A DNA stretch of 64,000 bases, taken from contig NZ_JACHBR010000001.1 of the NCBI RefSeq assembly GCF_014200435.1, forward strand, positions 5,336,001 to 5,400,000, written 5' to 3'. The position numbers and the translations under genes were made by a program. The stretch is from Sphaerisporangium krabiense (GTDB lineage Bacteria > Actinomycetota > Actinomycetes > Streptosporangiales > Streptosporangiaceae). The notes beneath the pieces were generated by a model. The model was given only the letters and a program-made list of their open reading frames with translations, was not told where the DNA came from and did no database searches. Of this stretch, positions 8,760-18,553 are shown piece by piece (the stretch's first letter is position 1; each line of letters begins with the position of its first letter).

Positions 8760-8836
8760 GGGGCGGTAGCTCAGCCGGTCAGAGCAGCGGACTCATAATC
8801 CGTCGGTCGTGGGTTCAAGTCCCACCCGCCCTACCA
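8760..8836 (+). tRNA. tRNA with CAU anticodon (Met elongator or Ile2), CCA encoded
   Basis: A full cloverleaf can be folded. The acceptor is GGGGCGG with CCGCCCT, discriminator A8833 and CCA at 8834-8836. The D arm contains AGCTCAGCCGGTCAGAGC, the anticodon arm is CGGACTCATAATCCG with loop CTCATAA, and the T arm is GTGGGTTCAAGTCCCAC. The anticodon is CAT. Without modification data, elongator methionine and lysidine-type isoleucine tRNAs cannot be separated with certainty. The first acceptor pair is G-U. Confidence 0.95.
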
Positions 8837-9270
8837 CGCCACCAAGAGAAGCGCCGCTACACCAGATGCTTCGCCGTGAGTCATCCCGTGGACACCTGAA
8901 GTGAGACGCGGCCGGGCGCGGCCCTCGGCGGGTGCGCTTCTGAGATCCGCGCACCGTTCTCCCCGTTCGGCCGACCCCCAGGAGGGGCGCGGGGCGATCG
9001 GGGTGACGCTCTTGAAACAGCATGTGGTGACGTTCCGGCCGCCGAAGCGTGTCCGACGCGCATAGCCCGGAGAGACGTGTCGGCGGGCACCTTTTGGCCG
9101 AGCCGCACCGACCGGGGGCTTTACCCGTGAATATCTGCCTTTAGTGTTCAATATCGAGCGGGGCGTCGCGCGCAAAGAATGTCCAATTAAATGTTGGTCG
9201 TGCTTGAGTGGATATCTCCCCGGGCACGCTCCCAGCGATGGCTCATCCTGATCCAGAGGAGCGGACGGAC
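8837..9270. other. Leader region of the urea/urease operon
   Basis: About 430 bp without a convincing gene. A minus-strand open frame here ends in GRVGLEPTTDGL, the familiar false peptide read from the back of a tRNA. The less GC-rich stretch near 9125-9205 is the likely promoter of the urea channel-urease operon. I see no clear GlnR- or nickel-type operator. Confidence 0.45.
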
Positions 9271-10203
9271 GTGCGTGCCACCATCTCCGATCTGCCGCCG
9301 GCCGTCCTCCGTGGTGTCAGTCAGGTCGATTTGCAGAGCGATTATCGGACGGCGATCTGCTTTGTCATCGCATTGTTCGCCGGTGGCTGGCGGTTCGGGG
9401 CTTTCGGTTTGCTCGGCACCGCCGTGGCCACCGTCACCGCCTGGTTCTTCGGGGCTCCCCGGGAACGCGTGACCCTGGGGCTCGAGGGATTCAACGGGAC
9501 CCTGATCGGCGTCGCGCTGGTGCTGTACTTCGACGTGCGGTGGGTCACCGTGCTGCTGGTGATCCTCGGCGCGATCATGGGCAGCGTGCTCACGGCGGCG
9601 CTCAACGCGCTGCTCACCCCGCATGACCTGTCGACGTTGACCGCGCCGTTCTGCGTGATCACCACGGTCATGGTGGTCGGCGCCCCGACGTTCGCGCGGG
9701 TCTGGGGCGGGCGCGGCCTGGCGTCGCCGCCGTCCGCAGGCCACCCCGGCGCGACGGTGACGTTCACCGACCTGTGGCAGGGATTGTTCAACGGCATCGG
9801 CCAGGTGTTCTTCCAGGACAGGTTCTACGTAGGAATGATCTTCCTGCTCGGCTTGCTGTTCGCCGGTCCCCTCGTGGCGCTGGCCGCACTGGTCTCCAGC
9901 GCCGTCGGCATCGTCGTCGCGCTGCTCCTCGGAGCGGCCGCGGCGGACATCGGGGCGGGCCTGTACGGCTACAACGCGGTGCTGACCGGGATCGCCCTGT
10001 GCGGCACGTTCGTCGCGCCGACCCCGCTCGGCGTGCTGTACGCCCTGGTGGGCGTGGTGTCGGCGACCGTGCTGACGGCGTTCGTCACCGACCTGTTCCG
10101 GCCGGTCGGCGGACACACCCTCACCTGGCCGTTCGTGCTGGTCACCTGGACCTTCCTGGCGGCGGTGCCGATCTTCTCCGGCGTCCGGCGCGCTACCACC
10201 TAA
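9271..10203 (+). CDS. Urea transporter (UT/SLC14 family)
   Basis: Channel-type urea uptake protein of 310 aa, with about ten hydrophobic segments in two repeated halves. LEGFNGTLIGVALVLYFD and the later LYGYNAVLTGIALCGTF are the paired UT signatures (x-G-x-N-x-x-L-x-G-x-A) that line the urea filter. The first gene of an operon, it ends 9 bp before ureA, so it supplies urea directly to the urease encoded downstream. GTG 9271 is chosen because AGGAG lies 9 nt upstream. GTG 9208 and ATG 9238 are in frame but lack such a site. Confidence 0.93.
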   Translation: MRATISDLPPAVLRGVSQVDLQSDYRTAICFVIALFAGGWRFGAFGLLGTAVATVTAWFFGAPRERVTLGLEGFNGTLIGVALVLYFDVRWVTVLLVILGAIMGSVLTAALNALLTPHDLSTLTAPFCVITTVMVVGAPTFARVWGGRGLASPPSAGHPGATVTFTDLWQGLFNGIGQVFFQDRFYVGMIFLLGLLFAGPLVALAALVSSAVGIVVALLLGAAAADIGAGLYGYNAVLTGIALCGTFVAPTPLGVLYALVGVVSATVLTAFVTDLFRPVGGHTLTWPFVLVTWTFLAAVPIFSGVRRATT

Positions 10204-10212
10204 GGAGAACCG

Positions 10213-10518
10213 ATGTACCTCGCCCCGCGGGAGATCGACAAGCTGCTCGTGTACGCGGTCGCCGACCTGGCGGCCAAGCGGCGGGACCGCGGCCTCAAGC
10301 TGAACTACAGCGAGGCGGTCGCCCTGATCAGCGCCGCGATCCTGGAGGGCGCCCGGGAGGGCAGGACCGTCGCCGAGTGCATGGAACTGGGCAAGCACGT
10401 GGTCGGCGCCGGCGACGTCATGCCCGGAGTGCGGGAAATGCTCAAGCTCATGCAGATCGAGGCGACGTTCAAGGACGGTTCCAAGCTCGTCTCCTGCCAC
10501 GACCCGATCGGCGGTTGA
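10213..10518 (+). CDS. ureA: Urease subunit gamma
   Basis: 101 aa, full length for UreA. The start [20 protein letters not shown], the [20 protein letters not shown] segment and the end [16 protein letters not shown] are conserved. It packs with UreB and UreC in the nickel enzyme that hydrolyses urea to ammonia and carbamate. AAGGAGA precedes the ATG. It is second in the operon after the urea channel. Confidence 0.98.
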   Translation: MYLAPREIDKLLVYAVADLAAKRRDRGLKLNYSEAVALISAAILEGAREGRTVAECMELGKHVVGAGDVMPGVREMLKLMQIEATFKDGSKLVSCHDPIGG

Positions 10519-10555
10519 CGCCGCCGCACGAAGGACAGCGAAGGAACGGTTCGCC

Positions 10556-11020
10556 ATGACGGACACCGACAGGATCATCTACGCGGACGGCCCGATCGAG
10601 ATCAACACCGGCAGGCCCACGGTCACGCTGACCGTGCGCAACACCGGGGACCGGGCCATCCAGGTCGGCTCGCACTTCCACTTCTTCGAGGCGAACCGGG
10701 CGCTCGGCTTCGACCGTGACAAGGCGTTCGGCATGCACCTCGACATCCCGGCGGGCACCGCCGTGCGCATCGAGCCCGGCGACACCCACCAGGTCACCCT
10801 GGTCGAATACGGCGGCGGCATGCGCGTGGTCGGCTTCGCCGGCCTGCTCGACGGCGGCATCCGGTGCCGGGACAGCCACAAGCGCGCCCTGCGACGGCTG
10901 GCCGAACTCGGCTACACCGACGTGCCGGAGCCCGACGCCGCCGTCCGGCGGCCGCCGGAGGAGAAGCCCGCCAAGAAGCCGGCGGCGAGGAAGACACCCG
11001 CCAAGAAGAAGAAGGGCTGA
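10556..11020 (+). CDS. ureB: Urease subunit beta with Lys/Ala-rich tail
   Basis: 154 aa. The beta-subunit core is intact ([20 protein letters not shown], then [20 protein letters not shown] and the [17 protein letters not shown] loop). Typical stand-alone UreB proteins are about 100-130 aa. Here the last roughly 20 residues form a basic tail, [18 protein letters not shown], preceded by PPEE. The tail carries no His and so is not a nickel store. It may be disordered or bind nucleic acid or polyphosphate (speculation). The gene lies 37 bp after ureA, and ureC follows 5 bp later. Confidence 0.97.
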   Translation: MTDTDRIIYADGPIEINTGRPTVTLTVRNTGDRAIQVGSHFHFFEANRALGFDRDKAFGMHLDIPAGTAVRIEPGDTHQVTLVEYGGGMRVVGFAGLLDGGIRCRDSHKRALRRLAELGYTDVPEPDAAVRRPPEEKPAKKPAARKTPAKKKKG

Positions 11021-11025
11021 CGCCG

Positions 11026-12750
11026 ATGGGAACGATGAGCCGCGAGCAGTACGGGGCCATGTTCGGCCCGACCGTGGGCGACAGGATCCGGCTCGCCGAC
11101 ACCAACCTGGTGATCGAGATCGAGAAGGACCACGCGGTGGGCGCCTACGGGGACGAGGTCGTCTACGGTGGGGGCAAGACCGCCCGCGACGGCATGGCGG
11201 CCGATCCCGGCTCCAGGAACGTCACGATCGCGCTCGACCTGGTGATCACCAACGTCGTCGTGCTCGACCCGGTGCTCGGCGTCGTCAAAGGCGACATCGG
11301 GGTCAAGGACGGCCGGATCGTCGGCATCGGCAAGGCGGGCAACCCGCACACGCAGAACGGCGTGGACCGCCGTCTGATCGTCGGCGCCGGCACCGAGGTG
11401 CTGGCGGGCGAGAACATGATCGCCACGCCGGGCGCCATCGACCCGCACGTCCACCTGCTCGCGCCCCAGCAGGCCGAGCACGCGCTGAGCAACGGCATCA
11501 CCACGCTGATCGCCGGCGGCACCGGTCCCACCGACGGCACGCGCGGCACCACCTGCACGCCCGGCCCGTGGAACATCGGCCGGATGCTCCAGGCCATCGA
11601 GGCGCTGCCGCTCAACATCGGCCTCATGGCCAAGGGGAACGGCAGCCTGCCCGCCCCGCTCGCCGACCAGATCGAGGCGGGGGCGTGCGCGCTGAAGGTC
11701 CACGAGGACTGGGGCTCGACCCCGTCGGTGGTGGACTGCGCGCTGCGGGTGGCCAACGAGTACGACGTCCAGGTGTCCCTGCACGCCGACTCCCTCAACG
11801 AGGCCGGCTACCTGGAGGACACGATCAGCGCCATCAACGGCCGCGCCGTCCACGCCTTCCACAGCGAGGGCGCGGGAGGCGGGCACGCGCCCGACATGAT
11901 CCGGATCGCCGGCGAGCCCAACGTCCTGCCGTCCTCGACGAACCCGACCCTGCCGTACACGGTCGACTCCGTCGACGAACTGCTCGACATGGTGATGGTC
12001 TGTCACCATCTCAGCCACGACATCCCTGAGGACGTCGCCTTCGCCGACAGCCGGGTGCGGGCGGAGACCATCGCCGCCGAGACCGTGCTGCAGGACATGG
12101 GCGTGATCAGCATGACCTCCTCCGACTCCCAGGCGATGGGCCGGATCGGCGAGACCTTCACGCGGACCTTCCAGGTGGCGCACCACTGCAAGGACCAGCG
12201 CGGCAAGCTGTCCGAGGACTCCGAGCGCAACGACAACTTCAGGGTGCTGCGCTACCTGGCCAAACTCACCATCAACCCGGCCCGCACCACCGGCATCGCC
12301 GAGACCGTCGGCTCCTTGGAGGACGGCAAGCTGGCCGACATCGTGCTGTGGCCGTTCACCTCGTTCGCCGCCAAACCGGCCCTCGTGATCAAGGGTGGCC
12401 TGATCAACTGGTTCCGCATGGGCGACCCGAACGCCTCGCTGCCCACCCCGCAGCCCGTCTACTACCGGCCGATGTTCGGCGCGATGGGGATGGCGCAGCG
12501 CAAGTGCAACGTGACGTTCCTGCCGGAGGCCGCCATCGCCGCCGGGGTGCCGGAGAAGCTCGGCCTCCAGCGGATGATCGCCCGGGTCCGTCACACCAGG
12601 ACGGTGGACAAGCGTCACATGCTCCGCAACACGGCGCTTCCCCGGATCACCGTGGACCCGGAGACCTACAAGGTCACCGTGGACGGGGAGCACGCCACCA
12701 TCGAACCGGCACGGGAACTGCCGCTGACCCAGCTCTACTTCCTGGCATGA
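11026..12750 (+). CDS. ureC: Urease subunit alpha, catalytic
   Basis: 574 aa. Nickel and catalytic residues are present. H141 and H143 are in [11 protein letters not shown], the carbamylated Lys is K224 in [10 protein letters not shown]226 follows it, and LHADSLNE and [13 protein letters not shown] supply further nickel-site histidines. The mobile flap is MVCHHLS (H327/H328) and D367 is in [13 protein letters not shown] replaces the common HIH. The sequence is somewhat divergent from enterobacterial UreC, as expected for an actinobacterial type. ATG 11026 was chosen; ATG 11035 is also possible. It overlaps ureF by ATGA. Confidence 0.98.
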   Translation: MGTMSREQYGAMFGPTVGDRIRLADTNLVIEIEKDHAVGAYGDEVVYGGGKTARDGMAADPGSRNVTIALDLVITNVVVLDPVLGVVKGDIGVKDGRIVGIGKAGNPHTQNGVDRRLIVGAGTEVLAGENMIATPGAIDPHVHLLAPQQAEHALSNGITTLIAGGTGPTDGTRGTTCTPGPWNIGRMLQAIEALPLNIGLMAKGNGSLPAPLADQIEAGACALKVHEDWGSTPSVVDCALRVANEYDVQVSLHADSLNEAGYLEDTISAINGRAVHAFHSEGAGGGHAPDMIRIAGEPNVLPSSTNPTLPYTVDSVDELLDMVMVCHHLSHDIPEDVAFADSRVRAETIAAETVLQDMGVISMTSSDSQAMGRIGETFTRTFQVAHHCKDQRGKLSEDSERNDNFRVLRYLAKLTINPARTTGIAETVGSLEDGKLADIVLWPFTSFAAKPALVIKGGLINWFRMGDPNASLPTPQPVYYRPMFGAMGMAQRKCNVTFLPEAAIAAGVPEKLGLQRMIARVRHTRTVDKRHMLRNTALPRITVDPETYKVTVDGEHATIEPARELPLTQLYFLA

Positions 12751-13418
12751 GCCTGCTCGCCCAGCTCCAGCTCACCGACTCGGCCTTCCCGAGCGGTCTG
12801 TACACGCTGTCCCACGGGCTTGAGGCGTACGCGCAGGCCGGGCCGGTCGACGTGGCGGCGCTGCTGGAGGACGTGCTGCTCCACTCCGCCGGACCGGGCG
12901 ACGCCACCGCCCTGGTCCTCACCCACCGCGCGGTGACGGCGGGCGACTGGGACACGGTCGTGGAGGTGGACCGGCGGCTGCACGCCCTCAAGCTCAACCG
13001 CGAGATCCGGTCCGCCGCCACCAGGACCGGCAACCAGGTCCTGCGAACGGCGGCCCTGGTCTTCGCCACCCCCGAGCTCGCCCGGCTCGCCGGCCTGGTC
13101 GAGGCCAAGGCGACGCCGGGCAACCACGCCGTCGTCATGGGCGCCGCCCACGCCGGGCTCGGCGTGCCGGTGGACAGGGCGGTGACCTGCGACCTGTTCG
13201 CCTTCGCCGCGAGCTGGGTCAGCGCCGCCGTCCGCCTGCGCAGGCTCGACTTCCGGCAGGCCCAGACCACGCTGCACGGCGCGGCGGACGCCATCGGACG
13301 CGCCGCCGGGCACGCCCTGGCCGCTCGCGGCCCGCTCGACCTGCACGCCGCCACGCCCGTCGCGGACACGATGAGCGCCGCCCACGAGCGGGCGGCGGCC
13401 CGGCTCTTCACCACCTGA
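12747..13418 (+). CDS. ureF: Urease accessory protein UreF
   Basis: 223-aa all-helical accessory protein that, with UreD and UreG, delivers nickel into apo-urease. [26 protein letters not shown] is the classic UreF start ([15 protein letters not shown]). The ATG overlaps the ureC stop, so translation is probably coupled. No ureE lies between ureC and ureF, unlike many enterobacterial operons. Confidence 0.95.
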   Translation: MSLLAQLQLTDSAFPSGLYTLSHGLEAYAQAGPVDVAALLEDVLLHSAGPGDATALVLTHRAVTAGDWDTVVEVDRRLHALKLNREIRSAATRTGNQVLRTAALVFATPELARLAGLVEAKATPGNHAVVMGAAHAGLGVPVDRAVTCDLFAFAASWVSAAVRLRRLDFRQAQTTLHGAADAIGRAAGHALAARGPLDLHAATPVADTMSAAHERAAARLFTT

Positions 13419-13446
13419 ACCGTTCACCACCCGGAGGGCGACGCAC

Positions 13447-14073
13447 ATGGAGAACGTTCTGAAGGTCGGCGTCGGCGGCCCCGTCGGCTCCGGCAAGACC
13501 GCGCTGATCGAGGCGCTGGTCCCGATCCTGCTCGAACAGGGGCACAGCGTAGGCGTGGTCACCAACGACATCTACACCGTGGAGGACGCCGACCACATCA
13601 AGCGCACGCTGCACGGCGTCCTGGACCCCGAGCGCGTCGTCGGCGTGGAGACCGGCTCGTGCCCGCACACGGCCGTGCGCGACGATCCGTCGATGAACCT
13701 CGCCGCAGGCGCCGACCTGCTGGAACGCTTCGGCGACATCGACACGCTGCTGTACGAGAGCGGCGGAGACAACCTCACCCTGACCTTCAGCCCCGTCCTG
13801 GCCGACGTCTTCATCTTCGTCCTGGACACCGCCGAAGGGGACAAGATGCCGCGCAAACGGGGGCCGGGCATCACCGAATCCGACCTGCTCGTCATCAACA
13901 AGGTGGACATCGCCCCGTACGTTCGCGCCGACCTGGACGTGATGGCCCGCGACGCCGACCGCGTCCGCGAGGGACGCCCGGTGATCCTGACCGATTCCCT
14001 GAAGGGCACCGGCGTCCGCGACGTCGCCGACTTCGTCGCCAGCCGCAGGCCGGTATGGGGATCCGCCCGATAG
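13447..14073 (+). CDS. ureG: Urease accessory GTPase UreG
   Basis: 208-aa SIMIBI-class GTPase that powers nickel insertion. The P-loop GGPVGSGKT is at residues 10-18, the metal site CPH at about 77 in ETGSCPHTAVRDD, ESGGDNLTLTFSP follows, and VINKVDIAPYV is the guanine-specificity motif. GGAGGG stands before the ATG. The stop lies inside ureD. Confidence 0.97.
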   Translation: MENVLKVGVGGPVGSGKTALIEALVPILLEQGHSVGVVTNDIYTVEDADHIKRTLHGVLDPERVVGVETGSCPHTAVRDDPSMNLAAGADLLERFGDIDTLLYESGGDNLTLTFSPVLADVFIFVLDTAEGDKMPRKRGPGITESDLLVINKVDIAPYVRADLDVMARDADRVREGRPVILTDSLKGTGVRDVADFVASRRPVWGSAR

Positions 14074-14996
14074 ACCGGCTCGCCGCCGACCGCTACACGA
14101 TCACCTCGGTCCCGGAGGCGGTGGCCCGGTACGCGCAGGTCCCTGACACCCTGCCGGTCGGCAGCCCCGGCAAGGTCGGCGTGCTCGACCTGGTCTTCGA
14201 GCGGCGCGGCGAGCGGACCGAGCTGACGGGCCACTACCAGAAGACGCCCCTCCAGATCATGCGCCCGCTCTACCACGATCCGTCCAGACCGGACCTGGCC
14301 TGCGTGATGGTCATATCGGTGGGCGGCGGCGTGCTGCAGGCGGACCGCTACCGGCTGGACCTGACCTGCGGCGCGCACGCGTCCGTGCACGTCACCACGC
14401 AGGCCGCGACGAAGATCTACCGGATGGAGCAGGACTACGCCACCCAGCTCGTCTCCATCACCGTCGGACCGGGCGGCTACCTGGAGTACCTCCCCGACCC
14501 GGTGATCCCCTTCGCCGGCTCGCGCTTCTACCAGCGCACCCGGCTGACCGTGGACCCGTCCGCCACGGTGATCCTGGCGGAGACCATGCTGGCCGGGCGG
14601 CTGGCCCACGGCGAGCGGCACGACTACACCGCCTACTGCAGCGATCTGGACGTCCACGGCCCCGCCGGTGAGCTCCTGTTCGCCGATCCGATCAGGCTGG
14701 TCCCCGCACAGGCGCCGGTCACCGGCCCGGCCATGTTCGGCGGCCACGGAGTGCTGTCCACCTTCTACGTCGTCACCGCCGCCGTCGCCGCCGGCGATCT
14801 GGCCGGCGAACTGCACGAGGCGGCGGCGCGCAGCGGCCTCGTGGGCGGGGCGAGCGTCCTGCCCAACGGCGCCGGCGCCTGGGCCAGGCTGCTCGGCCCG
14901 GAGACCCCGCGCGTCACCGCCACGGTGGAACACCTGTGGGACATCGCCCGGCGCAGGACCCTCGGCAGCCCGGCCCCCGCCCGGCGCAAGCTCTGA
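14055..14996 (+). CDS. ureD: Urease accessory protein UreD/UreH
   Basis: 313-aa scaffold that binds apo-urease and carries nickel from UreG through UreF. Diagnostic stretches are VISVGGGVLQADRYRLDLTC, HVTTQAATKIYRM and EYLPDPVIPFAGSRF. ATG 14055 overlaps the end of ureG by 19 bp. It is the last gene of the operon and is followed at once by a strong hairpin. Sequence upstream of 14055 in the same frame is only the shadow of ureG. Confidence 0.95.
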   Translation: MGIRPIDRLAADRYTITSVPEAVARYAQVPDTLPVGSPGKVGVLDLVFERRGERTELTGHYQKTPLQIMRPLYHDPSRPDLACVMVISVGGGVLQADRYRLDLTCGAHASVHVTTQAATKIYRMEQDYATQLVSITVGPGGYLEYLPDPVIPFAGSRFYQRTRLTVDPSATVILAETMLAGRLAHGERHDYTAYCSDLDVHGPAGELLFADPIRLVPAQAPVTGPAMFGGHGVLSTFYVVTAAVAAGDLAGELHEAAARSGLVGGASVLPNGAGAWARLLGPETPRVTATVEHLWDIARRRTLGSPAPARRKL

Positions 14997-15003
14997 GCGG
15001 GAA

Positions 15004-15033
15004 CGGGCCCCCGGCGCGTGCGCCGGGGGCCCG
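15004..15033. terminator. 14-bp-stem hairpin between ureD and tuf
   Basis: A perfect GC inverted repeat: arms CGGGCCCCCGGCGC and GCGCCGGGGGCCCG around GT. It lies between two convergent genes and can end both transcripts. There is no T-run, typical for actinobacteria. Confidence 0.8.
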
Positions 15034-15052
15034 CCGTGGACAGGGGGCCCGC

Positions 15053-16219
15053 CTAGTCGAGAACGGTCAGCACGGTGCCCGCCCCCACCGTCAGCCCGCC
15101 CTCGCGGATCGCGAAGTTCAGGCCGGCTTCCAGGGCGACCTCCTTGCCCAGTTCCACGACCGCCTCCACCGTGTCTCCCGGCTCGGCCGGCGCGTCGAGG
15201 GCGATCTGACCGGGCACGTCCGTCGTCCGGAGGTAGAACTGCGGCCGGTAACCGTCGGCGACGGGCTTGCGCCGCCCGCCCTCGGACTCGGTGAGCAGGT
15301 AGATCCTGGCGGCCAGGCGCCGGCGGGCCGTCTGCGAGCCCGGCACGGCCAGCACCTGCCCCCGGCGCACCTGCTCGCGCCGCACACCGCGCAGGAGCAC
15401 GGCGGCGTTGTCGCCCGCCTCGCCCCGGTCCATGACCCTGCCGAAGGTCTCGACCCCGGTGACCACCGCCGTGAAGCCCGCGCCGAGCCCGACGACCTCG
15501 ACCGTGTCGCCGACCCTGACCGAACCGCGCTCGATCGCCCCGGTGACGACCGTGCCCCGCCCGGTGACGGTGAGCACGTTCTCCACCGGCATCAGGAACG
15601 GCGCGTCGACGTAGCGGACCGGGACGGGGATGTGCTCGTCCACCGTCCGCAGCAGCGCCTCGACCGACGCCGCCCACTCGGGGTCGCCCTCCAGCGCCCG
15701 CAGCCCCGACACCCTGACCATGGGCACGTCGTGGTAGCCGTGCTCGGCGAGCAGCTCCGTCAGCTCCAGCTCGACCAGGTCGGCCAGTTCGGGGTCGGCG
15801 CCGTCGGCCTTGTTCAGCGCGACGACCAGGTGCTCGACCCCGACCCGCCGGGCGAGCAGCACGTGCTCGCGCGTCTGCGGCATGATGCCGTCCTGCGCGG
15901 AGACCACCAGGATGGCCCCGTCGAGCTGCGCCGCCCCCGTGATCATGTTCTTCACGTAGTCGGCGTGACCGGGCATGTCCACGTGCGCGTAGTGACGGGT
16001 GGCCGTCTCGTACTCGACGTGCGAGATGTTGATCGTGATCCCGCGCCGCGCCTCCTCGGGCGTGCGGTCGATCCGCTCGAACGGCGTGTACGTCGCCCCG
16101 CCCCGCTCGGCGAGCACCTTGGTGATCGCGGCGGTCAGCGTGGTCTTCCCGTGGTCGACGTGCCCCATCGTGCCGATGTTGAGATGCGGCTTGTTCCGCA
16201 CATAGGCCTGCTTGGCCAT
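15053..16219 (-). CDS. tuf: Stand-alone elongation factor Tu (EF-Tu3-like paralogue)
   Basis: 388-aa GTPase that carries aminoacyl-tRNA to the ribosome. GHVDHGKT (G1), [20 protein letters not shown] (G3) and NKAD (G4) are intact, and domains 2 and 3 are complete. It is not in the usual rpsL-rpsG-fusA-tuf cluster, and its surface sequence departs from housekeeping EF-Tu (for example [21 protein letters not shown], but [20 protein letters not shown] with changed effector-loop flanks). Streptomyces carry a similar divergent tuf3, known to be induced by stringent conditions and to give altered elfamycin response. A like role here is inference. The start ATG at 16219 follows AGGGAAGGA. Confidence 0.9.
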   Translation of the reverse strand: MAKQAYVRNKPHLNIGTMGHVDHGKTTLTAAITKVLAERGGATYTPFERIDRTPEEARRGITINISHVEYETATRHYAHVDMPGHADYVKNMITGAAQLDGAILVVSAQDGIMPQTREHVLLARRVGVEHLVVALNKADGADPELADLVELELTELLAEHGYHDVPMVRVSGLRALEGDPEWAASVEALLRTVDEHIPVPVRYVDAPFLMPVENVLTVTGRGTVVTGAIERGSVRVGDTVEVVGLGAGFTAVVTGVETFGRVMDRGEAGDNAAVLLRGVRREQVRRGQVLAVPGSQTARRRLAARIYLLTESEGGRRKPVADGYRPQFYLRTTDVPGQIALDAPAEPGDTVEAVVELGKEVALEAGLNFAIREGGLTVGAGTVLTVLD

Positions 16220-16470
16220 GATTCCTTCCCTGAGGACCTGAAGCTCGTGTGACCCGCACACCGGGAATCGACCTCTCCCCGCCGGGTCACCTCAGGACTC
16301 ACGGGAAGAGGTCAACGCTCCAGGCCGTCAAGGACACGCTCACCCACGCCCGCGGCGGCGGGCGTCATGGGGAGAGCGCGACGGAACATGGGCATCATGG
16401 TGGCCCGGCGCCACGCCGGTCCGCAACGGGATTTTCTCGTTCCTCCGCCGCGTCGGTGGCACCTGAAGGC

Positions 16471-16734
16471 TCAGGGCCGGTCGTCGGGGTCCTCGGGCGG
16501 GGGCGGGGTGTAGGGCCGTAGATGTTCCCAGGTGATGAAGGCGATGCCGACGGCGATCATGGACAGGCCCGTCCAGAGGTTGATGCGGACGCCCTCGGCC
16601 TTGGCCAGTTCCGCCTGGCCGTCGAGCAGGCCGGTGATGGTCAGGATCACGCCGTACACCGCGAAAAGGCCGCCGATGATCCGCCGGATGTCGAAACGGC
16701 GGGCGGCGCGCTTGCGGGTGGTCTCCTCGCTCAC
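16471..16734 (-). CDS. Small two-helix membrane protein, symporter partner
   Basis: 87 aa. A basic N-terminus (TRKRAARRFDIRR) precedes two membrane segments, about residues 19-37 and 53-68, joined by an amphipathic loop. The tail is PPPPEDPDD. GGAGG precedes its GTG start, which lies 22 bp after the symporter stop, so the two are co-transcribed. Small proteins of this kind often follow actinobacterial sodium:solute symporters. A role as an auxiliary subunit is inferred from position only. Confidence 0.75.
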   Translation of the reverse strand: MSEETTRKRAARRFDIRRIIGGLFAVYGVILTITGLLDGQAELAKAEGVRINLWTGLSMIAVGIAFITWEHLRPYTPPPPEDPDDRP

Positions 16735-16756
16735 AGGGGTTCCTCCGGATCCGTGC

Positions 16757-18433
16757 TCAGATGAAGGGGATGTAGAGGGCGGCGGCGAGGATCACGGCTC
16801 CAGCGCCGAGGATGGCCGGCGACCGGTACCACGCCTTGGCGCCCGCGCCGGTGTCGTCGGCGATCGAGGCGTCGCTGAGGCCGTAGACCAGCCCGCGCAG
16901 CTCGCTCTCGGGTTTCGGCGTGGTGGCCAGGGTGACGGCGACCGAGACCAGCGCGTCCACGACGAACGCGGTGCCCGCGCCCCAGAAGGTGGCGTTCAGC
17001 TCGGTGCCGAAGTCCAGCACGCCCGCCTTGAAGAGGATGTAGGACCCGAACGCCGCGACGGTCCCCGACAGCAGTCCCCAGAACCCGGCCCACGCGGTCA
17101 TGCGCCGCCAGAACAGGCCGATGATGAAGGTGGCGAACAGGGGCGCGTTGAAGAACGAGAACAGCGTCTGCAGGTAGTTCATGATGTTGCTGAACCCGGC
17201 CGCGATCAGCGCGGTGCCGATGCCGAGCACGACGCCGCCGACCGTGGCGAGGCGGCCGAGGCGCAGGTAGTACTCGTCCGGACGGTCCTTCTTCACGTGC
17301 GAGCGCCAGATGTCGTAGGTGAAGACGGTGTTGAAGCCGCTGATGTTGGCCGCCATGCCCGCCATGAACGACGCCAGCAGCCCGGTGACGGCGACGCCGA
17401 GGACGCCGTTCGGCAGCAGGTCGCCCATCAGCAGCGGGATCGCGTAGTTGTACTGCGGCCCGCCGGGCTTGCCGAGGTCGCTGAACAGCACGAGCGCGAC
17501 GAGGCCGGGGATCACGGTGACGGCGGGGATCACCAGCTTGGGGTAGGCGGCGACGATCGGGGTGAGCCGCGCGGCGGTGGTGTCGCGGGCGGACAGCCCG
17601 CGCTGGACCTCGGCGAAGTTGGTCGTCCAGTAGCCGAACGACAGCACGAACCCGAGGCCGAGCACGATGCCGATCCAGTGCGCGCCGAGCGGGTTGGTGT
17701 CGGCGGACCCGGTGCCGGCCCAGGCGTGCAGGCCGGGGTCGCCGAGCGCGGACCGGCGCACCTTGTCGGCCAGCCCGGAGAACCCGCCCACTTTGATCAG
17801 GCCGAGGACGGTGACGGGGACCAGCCCGGCGAGGATGACGAAGAACTGCATCACCTCGTTGTAGATCGCCGAGGACAGGCCGCCGAGCACGACGTAGGCG
17901 AGGACGATGGCCGCCGACACGACGATCGACAGCAGCAGGGGCCAGCCGAGCAGCGCGCCCATGACCAGCGCCAGCGCGTAGAGGTTGATCCCGGCGATGA
18001 GGATCTGCGCGAGCGCGAAGGTGATCGCGTTGAGCAGCTGGGTCTGGCCGTTGAAGCGGCGCCGCAGGAAGTCGGGGACGCTGTGCACCTTGGAGCGGTA
18101 GTAGAACGGCATCATCACGACGCCGAGGAACACCATCGCCGGGACGGCGCCGATCCAGTAGTAGTGCACGGTCTGGACGCCGTACTGCACGCCGTTGGCG
18201 GCCATGCCGAGGATCTCGGTGGCGCCCAGGTTGGCGGACAGGAAGGCGAGGCCGGTGACCCAGGCGGGCAGCGAGCGGCCGGAGAGGAAGAAGTCGAGGC
18301 TGGTGTGGACGGTCCGGCGCACGACGAGGCCGATGCCGAGCACGGTGAGGAAGTAGAGCGCCAGGACGAGGTAGTCGAGCAGGTTGACGTCGAGCCTCAG
18401 GTCCTGCGCCGCGAGAGCGAGGTTGTCTGGCAC
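16757..18433 (-). CDS. Sodium:solute symporter (SSS family)
   Basis: About 558 aa with 13-14 membrane helices. LDFFLSGRSLPAWVTGLAFL and SANLGATEILGMAANGVQYG are the TM1-2 sodium-site signatures of the sugar/sialic-acid branch. GFNTVFTYDIWR and WTTNFAEVQRGLSARD also fit. It couples sodium entry to uptake of a sugar or related solute, not identifiable here. GTG 18433 gives a short N-terminus like the family's; starts further upstream add an Arg-rich segment unlike it. Confidence 0.88.
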   Translation of the reverse strand: MPDNLALAAQDLRLDVNLLDYLVLALYFLTVLGIGLVVRRTVHTSLDFFLSGRSLPAWVTGLAFLSANLGATEILGMAANGVQYGVQTVHYYWIGAVPAMVFLGVVMMPFYYRSKVHSVPDFLRRRFNGQTQLLNAITFALAQILIAGINLYALALVMGALLGWPLLLSIVVSAAIVLAYVVLGGLSSAIYNEVMQFFVILAGLVPVTVLGLIKVGGFSGLADKVRRSALGDPGLHAWAGTGSADTNPLGAHWIGIVLGLGFVLSFGYWTTNFAEVQRGLSARDTTAARLTPIVAAYPKLVIPAVTVIPGLVALVLFSDLGKPGGPQYNYAIPLLMGDLLPNGVLGVAVTGLLASFMAGMAANISGFNTVFTYDIWRSHVKKDRPDEYYLRLGRLATVGGVVLGIGTALIAAGFSNIMNYLQTLFSFFNAPLFATFIIGLFWRRMTAWAGFWGLLSGTVAAFGSYILFKAGVLDFGTELNATFWGAGTAFVVDALVSVAVTLATTPKPESELRGLVYGLSDASIADDTGAGAKAWYRSPAILGAGAVILAAALYIPFI

Positions 18434-18553
18434 GCGCAGTCGGCTACCCGGAAATTTCGCGCTTTCACCTGGACTTTCGCTGGATGTCCGGCGGACGAGG
18501 ACGGCGGCGCGGAGCCCCCACACCTGGACCCCGCGCCGCCGTGCCTCAGGCGG

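Noticed and set aside
8793-9023. Minus-strand open frame ending GRVGLEPTTDGL
   Set aside because: It reads the tRNA in reverse; this peptide is a well-known false call in databases.
13572-16259. 895-codon minus-strand open frame
   Set aside because: It runs across ureG, ureD and the tuf gene in the wrong frame, with Arg/Gly-rich composition from high GC content.
16300-16395. Short minus-strand frame (MMPMFRRALPM...) before tuf
   Set aside because: Under 30 codons, no clear ribosome site and no known leader peptide of this kind; too weak to call.
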